This document shows, one piece after another, positions 9,203-17,925 of a DNA stretch of 64,000 nucleotides. The notes under the pieces are model-generated. The model did no database searches and was not told the DNA's origin. It saw only the letters and a list, made by a program, of their open reading frames with translations. Origin of the DNA: Actinosynnema pretiosum (GTDB lineage: Bacteria > Actinomycetota > Actinomycetes > Mycobacteriales > Pseudonocardiaceae). The translations under genes and the position numbers were made by a program. The stretch is taken from positions 310,001 through 374,000 of the forward strand of contig NZ_JAMTCF010000002.1 in assembly GCF_024171695.1 (NCBI RefSeq), in the 5' to 3' direction. Position 1 is the first letter of the stretch; each line of letters starts with the position of its first letter.

Positions 9203-9326
9203 ACCCCGCCCCCGGCGTGACCTGCGCCCGGTCCGGCGTTACTCGGTGCCGGAGCGGGCCGGGACGCAGGTACCCTCATTGACTCGTGCGGGCGCACCAG
9301 TTCCCGCCGAGGTGATGAGGAGAAAC

Positions 9327-9773
9327 GTGGCAGCCACCGACGAGGCACGACGGTTGGCGCTGGTCGCCGCGAGCGCGGCGTCCGACAAGAAGGCGCACGA
9401 CGTGATCCTCCTCGACGTGTCCGAGCAGTTGGTCATCACCGACTGCTTCGTGATCGCCTCCGCTCCCAACGAGCGGCAGGTCGGCGCGATCGTGGACGGC
9501 GTCGAGGAGAAGCTCCGCGAGGCGGGGCGCAAGCCGGTCCGCAGGGAGGGCGCCCGCGAGGGCCGCTGGGTCCTGCTCGACTTCGTGGACCTCGTGGTGC
9601 ACGTCCAGCACTCGGAGGAGCGCAGCTTCTACGGCCTGGAGCGGCTGTGGAAGGACTGCCCGAGGATCGAGTTCGACGCGGGCCCCTCGTCCCCGGACGA
9701 GGACGCCACCGGCGAGGACACCACCGCGAGCAGCACCGGGGAGGCTGCCGCCGACGAGGTCGACCGGGCATGA
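9327..9773 (+). CDS. rsfS: Ribosomal silencing factor RsfS
   Basis: 148 residues. Binds ribosomal protein uL14 and blocks joining of the 30S and 50S subunits under starvation. Family landmarks: DVSEQLVITDCFVIASAPNE, REGAREGRWVLLDFVDLVVHV and FYGLERLWKDCP. The GTG at 9327 is preceded by GAGGAGAAAC, a strong ribosome binding site, whereas the longer open frame to 9246 lacks one. The stop overlaps the next ATG (ATGA), indicating coupled translation. Confidence 0.92.
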   Translation: MAATDEARRLALVAASAASDKKAHDVILLDVSEQLVITDCFVIASAPNERQVGAIVDGVEEKLREAGRKPVRREGAREGRWVLLDFVDLVVHVQHSEERSFYGLERLWKDCPRIEFDAGPSSPDEDATGEDTTASSTGEAAADEVDRA

Positions 9774-10384
9774 CGCTCTCCCGGCTCGTGCTGTGGCGGC
9801 ACGGTGAGACCGACTACAACGCGACCGGCCGGATGCAGGGCCACCTCGACTCGGAGCTGACCGAGACCGGGTGGAACCAGGCCCGGTTCGCGGTCCCGGT
9901 GCTCACCGCGTTCGCACCCGAGCTGGTGGTGGCCTCGGACCTGCGCAGGGCGCGCGACACCGCGACCGTGTTCACCGAGGCCACCGGCGTGCCCCTGCGC
10001 ATCGACGCCCGGCTGCGCGAGACGCGGCTGGGCAAGTGGCAGGGCCTGACCGTCGACGAGATCGAGGCCGAGTGGCCCGGCGCGCTCGGCGCGTGGCGCT
10101 TCGACGGCACGATCTCCCCGCCCGACGGCGAGGCGCGCGTGGAGGTGGCCGACCGGGCCGCCGAGGTGGTCGCCGAGGTCGACGCGGAGACCGACGGCAC
10201 GGCGCTGCTGTGCGCCCACGGCGGGCTGATCAGCTCGCTCACCGGCAGGCTGCTGGAGCTGCCGGTGGACCGCTGGGGGCTGCTCGGCGGCATCAGCAAC
10301 TGCCACTGGACGGTGTTCACCCGCCGACCCGGCGGCGACCCCCGGTGGCGGCTGTCGTCGTACAACGCCGGAACCACCAGGTGA
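9770..10384 (+). CDS. gpgP: Histidine phosphatase, probable glucosyl-3-phosphoglycerate phosphatase
   Basis: 204 residues of the phosphoglycerate-mutase-like histidine phosphatase family. The catalytic RHGE is in LWRHGETDYNATGRMQGH, and the second histidine lies in LLCAHGGLISSL. The position, between rsfS and an OctT-like gene, equals that of the mycobacterial enzyme that dephosphorylates glucosyl-3-phosphoglycerate in methylglucose lipopolysaccharide synthesis. That assignment rests on synteny; a general phosphatase role is possible. The start overlaps the rsfS stop and the stop overlaps the next GTG. Confidence 0.8.
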   Translation: MTLSRLVLWRHGETDYNATGRMQGHLDSELTETGWNQARFAVPVLTAFAPELVVASDLRRARDTATVFTEATGVPLRIDARLRETRLGKWQGLTVDEIEAEWPGALGAWRFDGTISPPDGEARVEVADRAAEVVAEVDAETDGTALLCAHGGLISSLTGRLLELPVDRWGLLGGISNCHWTVFTRRPGGDPRWRLSSYNAGTTR

Positions 10385-11112
10385 GACTGCTCGTCCTCGG
10401 CGACTCGCTCACCTTCCACGGCCCCTCGGGGCCGCTGCCCGCCGACGACCCAGGGCTGTGGCCGAACGTGGCCGCCGCCGCGCTGGGCGGGCGGGCCGAG
10501 CTGGTCGCCGGGTTCGGGTGGACCGCCCGCGACGCCTGGTGGGCGCTCACCGGAGACCCGAGGGTGTGGGCGCTGCTGCCGCGCACCGACGTGCTCGTGC
10601 TGGCCGTGGGGCACATGGACACGCTGCCCTCGCCCCTACCGACCTACCTGCGGCAGGGGCTGCGCTACCTGCGGCCGGACGGGCTGCGGCGGCGCGCCCG
10701 CGCGCTCTACCGGGCCGCCCAGCCCGCGCTGGCCCGCGCGACCGGCGGCCGTCCGGTCGCGCTGCCGCCCGCGCTGACCAGGCGCTACCTGTCGGACTCG
10801 CTGCGCGCCGTCCGGCAGTTCCGGCCGGGGCTGCCCGCCGTGGGGATGGTGCCCTCGGTGCACCGGTCGCCGCTGTACGCGAACGTGCACACCGGGCGCG
10901 CGGCGGGGGAGCGGGCGGTGCGGGAGTGGGCTTCGGCCGACGGGGTGCCGCTGCTGGACGTCCCTGCGCTGGTCGGGGCGCACCTGCGGGACGGGCTGGG
11001 CAACCCGGACGGGATGCACTGGGGCTGGGAGTCGCACCGGGCGGTCGGGACCGCGATGGCGGCCTTGGTCGAGGCCGCATCCGTGCGGCGGGAGTCGCCG
11101 GGCGGCCCGTAG
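10381..11112 (+). CDS. octT: SGNH-fold acyltransferase, probable diglucosylglycerate octanoyltransferase
   Basis: 243 residues. Starts with VRLLVLGDSLTFHG, where GDSL carries the SGNH nucleophile serine; DGMHWGWESH near the C-terminus supplies the Asp and His. In mycobacteria the same neighbour of gpgP, OctT, transfers octanoate to diglucosylglycerate during methylglucose lipopolysaccharide synthesis. Here the start overlaps the gpgP stop by 4 bp (GTGA), so the two belong to one translational unit. The function is inferred from synteny and fold; the genes for the glucosyltransferases are not in this window. Confidence 0.75.
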   Translation: MRLLVLGDSLTFHGPSGPLPADDPGLWPNVAAAALGGRAELVAGFGWTARDAWWALTGDPRVWALLPRTDVLVLAVGHMDTLPSPLPTYLRQGLRYLRPDGLRRRARALYRAAQPALARATGGRPVALPPALTRRYLSDSLRAVRQFRPGLPAVGMVPSVHRSPLYANVHTGRAAGERAVREWASADGVPLLDVPALVGAHLRDGLGNPDGMHWGWESHRAVGTAMAALVEAASVRRESPGGP

Positions 11113-11123
11113 TCTCGGCAGCC

Positions 11124-11966
11124 GTGGCCCTTGCGATCGTCACCGATTCCACCGCTTACCTGCCGGACGGCTTCGCGGCCTCGCGCGGGATCCGGGTAGT
11201 CCCGCTGCACGTGTCGGTGAACGGCAGGAGCAGGCTCGACGGGGTCGACTTCGGGCCTCGGGAGCTGACCGCCGCGCTCGGCGAGCGCCGCAGGGTCACC
11301 ACGTCGCGCGCCACGCCCCAGGAGCTGGCCGAGGTGTACCGGGAGCTGCTGGAGGGCGGGGCCGACGGGGTGCTGTCGGTGCACCTGTCGCGCGCGCTGT
11401 CCGGGACCTGGGAGGCCGCCCGGCTGGCCGCCGCGCAGGTCGACCCGGTGAAGGTGCGGGTGGTCGACTCGCGGGCCACCGCGATGGGGCTGGGGTTCGC
11501 CGCGCTGGCCGCCGCCGCTGCCGGTCCCGACCTGGACCTGGCCGAGCGGGCCGCGACCTCGGCGGCCGAGCGGGTCAGGGTGTTCTTCTGCGTCGAGACC
11601 CTGGAGCACCTGCGCCGGGGCGGGCGGATCGGGACCACGGCCGCGCTGCTGGGGACGGCGTTGGCGGTGAAGCCGCTGCTGCACGTCGAGGACGGCAGGC
11701 TCGTGCCGCTGGAGAAGGTGCGCACCGCGGGGCGGGCCGCCGCGCGGCTGGTCGACCTGGCCGCTGCCGCCGCCGGGAGCGGACCGGTGTCCTTGGCGGT
11801 GCACCACCTGGCCGCGCCGGAGCGGGCCGTGGAGCTGGCCGCGCTGCTGGACGAGCGGGTTCCGGGATCGTCCGGGTGCCTGATCTCCGAGGTCGGGGCC
11901 GTGATCGGGGCGCACACCGGGCCCGGCGTGCTGGGGATCGTGGTGCTGCCGGGCGGGTTCGCTTAG
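11124..11966 (+). CDS. DegV family fatty-acid-binding protein
   Basis: 280 residues from the GTG at 11124, 11 bp after the octT stop. DegV proteins bind a long-chain fatty acid in a cleft between two domains and present it to fatty acid kinase FakA. Landmarks are AIVTDSTAYLPDG at the N-terminus, VLSVHLSRALSGTWEAARLAA, VVDSRATAMGLGF and CVETLEHLRRGGRIG. No FakA is seen nearby. The position after octT is the same as in mycobacteria. Confidence 0.9.
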   Translation: MALAIVTDSTAYLPDGFAASRGIRVVPLHVSVNGRSRLDGVDFGPRELTAALGERRRVTTSRATPQELAEVYRELLEGGADGVLSVHLSRALSGTWEAARLAAAQVDPVKVRVVDSRATAMGLGFAALAAAAAGPDLDLAERAATSAAERVRVFFCVETLEHLRRGGRIGTTAALLGTALAVKPLLHVEDGRLVPLEKVRTAGRAAARLVDLAAAAAGSGPVSLAVHHLAAPERAVELAALLDERVPGSSGCLISEVGAVIGAHTGPGVLGIVVLPGGFA

Positions 11967-12073
11967 CACGTTTTTGCCCGGACGCGCGGGAGTTCTCCAC
12001 AGGCTCCGAGTTGTCCACAGATCCCGAGTTCGTCGCTGGTTCCCCTTGCCCACCCGGACCTAGCGTCGATTCC

Positions 12074-12805
12074 GTGTTCGACAACCACGTGAAGGACAAG
12101 GACTCCTCCGACCGGCTCCGCACCCTGATGGCGGACCCACCGGGCAAGCACCGGTCCGAGGACGCGCCGACGGTCGTGTTCGCCACCTCGGAAGGCGGCG
12201 TCGACCCGCCGGGGCTGCTGCTCAGGCTGCGCCAGCTGCTGCCCTCCGCCGCGCACCACCGGCGGCGGGTCGCGGTGCTGGGCGTGGCCGGGGCCGGGGC
12301 CGCGCTGGCGGCCGTGCTCGCCGCCGGTGGGCGCGAGGCGGTGGTGGAGCAGGTGCCGGTGCTGCCGGTCGCCGAGGCCACGTCGAGCAGCGCCGCGCCC
12401 CCGGTGCTGGTGGTCGACGTGGCCGGGGAGGTGCACGCGCCCGGCCTGGTCACCGTCGAGGACGGGGCGCGGGTCGCCGACGTGCTCAGCCGGGCGGGCG
12501 GGGTGAAACCGGGGGCGTCGCTGACCGGGCTGAACCTGGCCCGCAAGGTCACCGACGGCGAGCAGATCGCGGTCGGGGTGCCCCCTGCGGTGGGCGGTGG
12601 GACCGGGCCGCCCGCGCCGGTCAACATCAACACCGCGACGGTCGAGCAGCTGGACGCCCTGCCAGGGGTCGGTCCGGTGACCGCGCAGCGCATCGTCGAC
12701 CACCGGGCGCGACGCGGGCGGTTCGCCTCGGTCCAGCAGTTGGGGGAGGTGGAGGGGATCGGCGGGAGCAAGCTCGCGAAGCTCACCGACCTGATCCGCG
12801 TCTGA
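12074..12805 (+). CDS. comEA: ComEA-type helix-hairpin-helix DNA-binding protein
   Basis: 243 residues. After a basic N-terminal region comes a single membrane anchor (VAVLGVAGAGAALAAVLAAG), then a SLBB-like domain (VLVVDVAGEVHAPGLVTV...), and a C-terminal helix-hairpin-helix domain (VNINTATVEQLDALPGVG, followed by GRFASVQQLGEVEGIG). This is the domain order of ComEA, the surface DNA receptor. comEC follows. The GTG start at 12074 precedes the first conserved residues; the open frame upstream reads into low-quality sequence. Confidence 0.9.
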   Translation: MFDNHVKDKDSSDRLRTLMADPPGKHRSEDAPTVVFATSEGGVDPPGLLLRLRQLLPSAAHHRRRVAVLGVAGAGAALAAVLAAGGREAVVEQVPVLPVAEATSSSAAPPVLVVDVAGEVHAPGLVTVEDGARVADVLSRAGGVKPGASLTGLNLARKVTDGEQIAVGVPPAVGGGTGPPAPVNINTATVEQLDALPGVGPVTAQRIVDHRARRGRFASVQQLGEVEGIGGSKLAKLTDLIRV

Positions 12806-13022
12806 CCGGCCCCCGCCGCGTCGCGGACAACCGCCCACACCGGACCCACCGCCACCCGTGGCAGCCGCACCGCCCGACGGCTCGTTCCCGCACGGGCTGA
12901 TCCAGCCTGCCCTCCTTCATCGCCCGCCTGCCCCGAGCAGGCCCGTTCCCCGACGTTCGGCCCAGCCGGTTCCGCGCTCTCCCGTTCCCTCTCCGCTCAA
13001 CTCGTTCCTCCCGGAGGTAGTC

Positions 13023-15335
13023 GTGGCATTCCCGTGGAAGGCGCTCGCCGACCCGAGAGCCCATCTCGTCCCCGCCGCGCTCGCGGTGTGGCTGGCCGTG
13101 CTGTGCGGTCTGCTGTGGACGTGGTGGGCGGTGATCGCCGTCGTGGTGGTCACGACGCTCCTCGCGCTCGTGCTGCTCCGCCGGTGCCGACCGGCCGCGC
13201 TCGCGCTGCTCGTCACCGGCCCGATCGCGGCCTGCTGGCTGACCCCGCCCCTCCACGCCGCCGAGCACCACCCGCTGCGGGCCGCCGCAGCGCGGGCCGA
13301 GGCGGCGGAGCTCCGGGTGGAGGTGGTGGACCGCCCGCGCGGTCTGCGCTCCACCGGGTTCGCGGCCAAGCAGGGCGGTGTCGACTCGGTGCTCGTGCGC
13401 GCGGAACTGGACGACGGCGGTCAGGTCCTGCTCCTGGCGCCCGCGAAGCGGTGGCGGGACCTGCTGCCCGGACAGCTGGTCACCGCGCGGGGCTCGCTCG
13501 CCCCGGCCCGCGAGGGCGAGCTGACCGTGGCGCTGCTGCGCGTGCGCGGCCCGCCCTCGGAGGTCGGAGCCGCCCCGGTCTGGCAGCGCGCGGCCGAGTC
13601 GCTGCGGGCCGGGCTGCGCGAGGCGAGCACCGCGCTCGACCCGGAACCGGCGGGTCTGCTGCCCGCGCTGGTCGTCGGTGACACGGACGGCGTGCTGCCC
13701 AGGGTGGACCACGAGTTCCACACCTCCGGCCTGTCCCACCTGCTCGCCGTGAGCGGGGCGAACCTGGCGATCCTGTGCGGGGCCGTGCTGCTCGTGCTGC
13801 GGGCGGTGGGCGCGGGGCCGAGGACGTGCGCGGCGGGCGCGATGGCGGCGCTGGTCGGGTTCGTGGTGCTGGCGGGCGCCGAGCCGAGCGTGCTGCGGGC
13901 GGCGGTCATGGGCGCGATCGCGCTGCTCGCGCTCGTGCTGGGGCGGGAGCGGTCGGCGCTGCCCGCGCTGGCGGCCTCCGTGGTCCTCCTCGTCCTGCAC
14001 GACCCCGCGCTCGCGGTGGCGCCGGGGTTCGGGCTGTCCGTGGCGGCGACCGCCGCGCTGGTGCTGCTGGCGCCCCGCTGGGCCGAGGCCATGCGGGACC
14101 GGGGCGTGCCGCGTGGGATCGCCGAGGCGCTGGCGGTGCCGGTGGCCGCGCACCTGGCCACCGCGCCGCTGGTGGCCGGGCTGTCCGGCGAGGTGAGCCT
14201 GGTGGCGGTGCTGGCGAACCTGGTCGTCGCGCCGGTCGTGGCGCCCGCGACCGTGCTCGGCGTCGCGGCTGCGGTGCTCGCCCAGGTGCACACCGGGGCG
14301 GCGCGGTTGGCCGTGCACCTGGCGGGTCCGGAGGTGTCGTGGCTGGTGACCGTGGCCAGGCACGCGAGCGAGGTGCCCGGCGCCTCGGTGCGCTGGCCGG
14401 GCGGCTGGACCGGTGGCGCGCTGCTGGCCGTCGCGCTGGTGGTCGGGTGGGCGCTGCTGCGGCTCAAGCGGTTGCGGGCGCTGCTGGTCGCGCTGGTGCT
14501 CGGCGCCGGGCTGGTCCTGGTGCCGCTGGACGTGGTCGCGCCGAGGTGGCCGCCGTCCGGCTGGTCGGTCATCGCCTGCGACGTCGGCCAGGGCGACGCC
14601 GTGCTGCTGGCGACGGCCGAACGGGGCCGCGCGGTCCTGGTCGACACCGGTCCCGACCCGGTGCCGGTGCTCGGCTGCCTGCGGCGGCTGGGGGTGCGGC
14701 GCATCCCGCTGGTGGTGCTCAGCCACCTGCACGCCGACCACATCGGCGGGCTGGCCGAGGTGCTCGCCGAGCGGGAGGTGGGCGCGGTGGCGGTCGGTCC
14801 GGCCCGGATGCCGGGCTGGGCGTGGGCCGAGGTCGTCGCGCGGACCAGGTCCGCCGGGGTGGCCGTGCTGGAGCTGACGGCCGGTCAGCTCCTGGACTGG
14901 CCGGGTCTGCGGTTGGAGGTGCTGGGTCCGCGCGCGGGCCCGGTGGAGGACACGAACACGGCGGTCAACAACGCCTCGCTCGTGCTGCGGGCCACCACCG
15001 CGGCCGGACGGGTGCTGCTGACCGGTGACGTCGAGCTGGCCGCGCAGGCGGAGCTGCTCGACGGGGGCGTCGACCTGCGGGCCGACGTGCTGAAGGTGCC
15101 GCACCACGGCGCACGGGCCACCTCGCCCGCGTTCCTGGAGGCGGTGCGGCCGAGCGTTGCGCTGGTCAGCGTCGGCGCGGGCAACCGCTACGGCCACCCC
15201 AGCGGCGTGCTGCTCGACGCGCTGGCCCTGCGGGGCGCGCTGGTCCTGCGCACCGACCGGGACGGCGACACCGCCGTGCTCGGCGGTGGGCCGGGGACCA
15301 GGGTCGCCCGCCGGGGCGACCCGCTGCCCCCGTGA
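13023..15335 (+). CDS. comEC: ComEC/Rec2-family DNA uptake channel protein
   Basis: 770 residues from the GTG at 13023, which has GGAGGT 5-8 bp upstream; the frame is open to 12858 but without such a site. The central competence domain with many membrane helices includes HLLAVSGANLAILCG. The C-terminal metallo-beta-lactamase-like domain begins with IACDVGQGDAVLL and carries LSHLHADHIGGL, LTGDVEL and KVPHHGA. The protein is thought to pull single-stranded DNA across the membrane after ComEA capture; in actinobacteria natural competence is mostly unproven. No other competence genes are present here. Confidence 0.92.
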   Translation: MAFPWKALADPRAHLVPAALAVWLAVLCGLLWTWWAVIAVVVVTTLLALVLLRRCRPAALALLVTGPIAACWLTPPLHAAEHHPLRAAAARAEAAELRVEVVDRPRGLRSTGFAAKQGGVDSVLVRAELDDGGQVLLLAPAKRWRDLLPGQLVTARGSLAPAREGELTVALLRVRGPPSEVGAAPVWQRAAESLRAGLREASTALDPEPAGLLPALVVGDTDGVLPRVDHEFHTSGLSHLLAVSGANLAILCGAVLLVLRAVGAGPRTCAAGAMAALVGFVVLAGAEPSVLRAAVMGAIALLALVLGRERSALPALAASVVLLVLHDPALAVAPGFGLSVAATAALVLLAPRWAEAMRDRGVPRGIAEALAVPVAAHLATAPLVAGLSGEVSLVAVLANLVVAPVVAPATVLGVAAAVLAQVHTGAARLAVHLAGPEVSWLVTVARHASEVPGASVRWPGGWTGGALLAVALVVGWALLRLKRLRALLVALVLGAGLVLVPLDVVAPRWPPSGWSVIACDVGQGDAVLLATAERGRAVLVDTGPDPVPVLGCLRRLGVRRIPLVVLSHLHADHIGGLAEVLAEREVGAVAVGPARMPGWAWAEVVARTRSAGVAVLELTAGQLLDWPGLRLEVLGPRAGPVEDTNTAVNNASLVLRATTAAGRVLLTGDVELAAQAELLDGGVDLRADVLKVPHHGARATSPAFLEAVRPSVALVSVGAGNRYGHPSGVLLDALALRGALVLRTDRDGDTAVLGGGPGTRVARRGDPLPP

Positions 15336-15396
15336 GGCGGGGCAGATCGCACGACCCGCGCGGACGCGCGGGTCTGGACAACTGAGAGGACGAACC

Positions 15397-15864
15397 GTGG
15401 GCACCACCAACGAGACCTGGGTCCGGCTGCACGGCGACTGGATGCCGAACCACCACGACGGCGCGCTCGGCTGGGCGCTGTGGCAGCCCGGTTACCACGC
15501 CGAGCCGTGGCCGACCGAAGCGCTGCGGCCGTCGTTCGCCTACTACGTGTGCGAGAAGCTCGACGGCGGGCGCAGGGGCGTGGTGGCGAAGGCGACCGTG
15601 CAGGCCTTCCTGGGCCCCACCCAGGTCGACTCGCTGGACGACGCCTACCGCCTCGTGGCGGACGAGCTGTTCGACGAGGAGCTGAACTTCCCGCCGGAGG
15701 CCTGGCACGCGCACCCGTACAACCAGCTCAAGGAACGGGTGCCGTGGCCGCAACGGCTGACCGCGTGGCGGGTCCGCACCGAACCGGTGGGGCCGCACGT
15801 GCTGTCGGGCCTGGAGAAGTTCCCCAGGACCGGCTGGCTGCGCACCTCGGACGAACTCCGGTGA
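15397..15864 (+). CDS. Hypothetical protein, 155 residues
   Basis: Not recognised as a known family. A soluble, Trp- and His-rich protein with many aromatic residues in the first half (TWVRLHGDWMPNHHDGALGW, SFAYYVCEKLDGG) and no signal peptide or membrane segment. It starts at GTG 15397 after GAGAGGA and is 61 bp behind comEC. Codon usage looks like its neighbours. The many conserved-looking aromatic positions suggest a real gene, but no function can be assigned. Confidence 0.7.
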   Translation: MGTTNETWVRLHGDWMPNHHDGALGWALWQPGYHAEPWPTEALRPSFAYYVCEKLDGGRRGVVAKATVQAFLGPTQVDSLDDAYRLVADELFDEELNFPPEAWHAHPYNQLKERVPWPQRLTAWRVRTEPVGPHVLSGLEKFPRTGWLRTSDELR

Positions 15865-16390
15865 CCGACTGCCGGGGAGCCCCGCCCCGCACCCCGCGAC
15901 TGGGCATCCCCTTGTCAGGCATCCCGCTGCCGAGGACCGGTGATCGGGAACGCCCACGCGGTCCGGACACCGGTTCCAGGGCGAAGTGGGGTCCGGAGCG
16001 CGGAGTGGACGGTGCGCAGCGAACCGGCCGCTCGACCCCGCCGTGCACGGGTCTGCCCTGCGCGGCGGGAGCCTGCACGGCCGGGTTGCCGCGTGCCGAC
16101 CCGCTCAGCGCGTGGCCACCGACGAGCCGGGTCGGTGACGCGGGGAGCACCGTCCCAGGAAGCGCCGCCGCAGGAAGTGCGACGGTGGAGTGCTGCTGCG
16201 GAAAGGAGTGCTGGGTGAACTGATCCGCAGCCGAGTGCCGCTCCCGGCGGTCCGGTGGCTGGTGACCGGTGGCGACCGTCGCGCGCCGCGTGCCGGGTGG
16301 GTTGGTCTCGCCTTGGACGAGGCGTCGTGGCGGTGCCAACCCACCCGAAGCGGGCTTGTTCGGCGCTTGGGACTGCTCGGCTCTTCGGGC
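15865..16390. other. Gene-free interval between convergent genes
   Basis: About 525 bp between a hypothetical gene on the plus strand and thrC on the minus strand. I see no convincing open frame with family features, no tRNA and no clear repeat. Only the hairpin at its right edge (next entry) stands out. Confidence 0.5.
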
Positions 16391-16416
16391 TCGGTCCTCG
16401 AACCTCGAAGGTCCGA
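16391..16416 (-). terminator. Imperfect hairpin just downstream of thrC
   Basis: TCGGTCCT at 16391-16398 pairs with AGGTCCGA at 16409-16416 except for one T.T mismatch, and an inner CGA/TCG step adds to the stem. It starts 2 bp after the thrC stop codon. There is no T tract, as is usual for GC-rich actinomycetes. Confidence 0.5.
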
Positions 16417-16418
16417 GC

Positions 16419-17684
16419 TCAGTCCTTGAGGGCGTTGATGACGGCCTCGGCGCTCGCGGCGACGGTGGCGCGCGGGCCCACGCGGTCGCCGAGGGCGTCG
16501 AGGGTCTTCAGGCCGTCGCCGGTGATCAGCAGGACGGTCTCGGCGTCGGGGTCGAGCTTGCCCGACTCGATGAGCTTCTTCGCGGTCGCGACGGTCACGC
16601 CGCCCGCCGTCTCGGCGAAGACGCCCTCGGTGCGGGCCAGCAGGCGGATGCCCTCGACGACCTCCTCGTCGGTGACGTCCTCGATGGCGCCACCGGTGCG
16701 GCGGACGCTGTCCAGGGCGTACGGGCCGTCGGCGGGGGCGCCGATCGCCAGCGAGCGGGCGATGGTGTCCGGGCGGACCGGGATGACCGTGTCGTGGCCC
16801 GCCTTGAAGGCGGTCGCGACGGGGGAGCAGCCGGTGGCCTGCGCGCCGAAGACGCGGTACGGGGTCTCGTCGACCAGGCCGAGGGAGCCGAACTCGCGGA
16901 ACGCCTTGTCGACCTTGGTGAGCTGGGAGCCGGAGGCGATGGGGATGACGATCTGCTCGGGCAGGCGCCAGCCGAGCTGCTCGGCGACCTCGTAGCCGAG
17001 GGTCTTGGAGCCCTCGGCGTAGTACGGGCGCACGTTGACGTTGACGAACGCCCAGTCCTCGTTCTCGGCGGCGAGCTCCTGGGCGACCCGGTTGACGTCG
17101 TCGTAGGTGCCGTCGATGGTGATCAGCGAGCCGTCGTACACAGCGGACATGAGGATCTTGGCCCGCTCCAGGGAGGAGGGAACGAGCACGACCGACTGCC
17201 AGCCCGCGCGTGCCGCAGCGGCCGCGACGGCGTTGGCGAGGTTGCCGGTGGACGGGCAGGCCAGCACGCGGAAGCCCAGTTCGCGGGCGGCGGCCAGCGC
17301 GACGCCGACGACGCGGTCCTTGAACGAGTGGGTGGGGTTGCCGGTGTCGTCCTTGACCCACAGCTTGCGCACGCCCAGCGCCTTGGCCAGGTTGTCCGCC
17401 TCGATGAGGCGGGTGCCGCCGGGCTCGGTGTTCGGGTGGGCGGAGACGTTCGGGGGGACCGGGAGCAGGCCCTTGTAGCGCCAGATGGAGCGGGGGCCGG
17501 CTTCGATGTCCTCGCGCCGGATCCGGCCGAAGTCGTAGGCCACTTCCAGGGGGCCGAAGCACTCCTGGCAGGCGTACTCGGGGGCGAGCGGGGTCTCGTG
17601 GCCGCACTCCCGACAGGACAGCGCCCGAGCGGGGCCGAGGTCGAAGGAGGTGCTGGTCGAGGGTGCGCTGCTGACAGCGGTCAT
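16419..17684 (-). CDS. thrC: Threonine synthase
   Basis: 421 residues. A PLP enzyme converting O-phosphohomoserine to threonine. A zinc-ribbon-like N-terminus (SCRECGHETPL, CQECFGPLEVAYDF) precedes the PLP fold. The lysine that binds PLP is in NPTHSFKDRVVGVA, and the phosphate-binding glycine loop is SGSQLTKVDKAF with ITGDGLKTLD near the end. The ATG at 17684 follows GAGGAGAACC. It stands alone, away from hom and thrB, and is preceded by a SAM riboswitch, so it answers to methionine/SAM status rather than only to threonine. A second thrC elsewhere is possible. Confidence 0.93.
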   Translation of the reverse strand: MTAVSSAPSTSTSFDLGPARALSCRECGHETPLAPEYACQECFGPLEVAYDFGRIRREDIEAGPRSIWRYKGLLPVPPNVSAHPNTEPGGTRLIEADNLAKALGVRKLWVKDDTGNPTHSFKDRVVGVALAAARELGFRVLACPSTGNLANAVAAAAARAGWQSVVLVPSSLERAKILMSAVYDGSLITIDGTYDDVNRVAQELAAENEDWAFVNVNVRPYYAEGSKTLGYEVAEQLGWRLPEQIVIPIASGSQLTKVDKAFREFGSLGLVDETPYRVFGAQATGCSPVATAFKAGHDTVIPVRPDTIARSLAIGAPADGPYALDSVRRTGGAIEDVTDEEVVEGIRLLARTEGVFAETAGGVTVATAKKLIESGKLDPDAETVLLITGDGLKTLDALGDRVGPRATVAASAEAVINALKD

Positions 17685-17696
17685 CGCGAGGTTCTC

Positions 17697-17808
17697 CTCA
17701 TCTTTCCCGCTTGCGCGGGTCGGAATTGGCACCGTGATCACCCAGTCGACGACTGGTGACAGGTTGCCGGGGCTTCTTCGGGCCGATCCCTCTGCCCCTC
17801 TGGATGAG
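17697..17808 (-). promoter_or_regulatory. SAM-I (S-box) riboswitch controlling thrC
   Basis: On the minus strand the element begins CTCATCCAGAGGGGCAGAGG and ends GCGGGAAAGATGAG, so CTCATC/GATGAG closes helix P1. In between are the S-box hallmarks AGAGGGATCGGCCCGAAGAA, CCCCGGCAACC and GGTGCCAATTCC, plus well-formed P3 (CACCAGTC...GACTGGGTG) and P4 (CCCGC...GCGGG) hairpins. The 3' strand of P1 (GATGAG) runs directly into the Shine-Dalgarno sequence of thrC (GAGGAGAA), so ligand binding, which stabilises P1, would hide part of the ribosome site. I see no separate terminator hairpin between P1 and the start codon. Confidence 0.93.
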
Positions 17809-17925
17809 CGGTATTCGGTTGTGCTGCGAACGTACGGCACGCTCCCGGCCCGTGGCCAGTGACGTCCACCATGCGGACCCGGCGGGGCGGCCGGGGGCGG
17901 GGTGGCGGCGTGGGAGGATCGGGTG

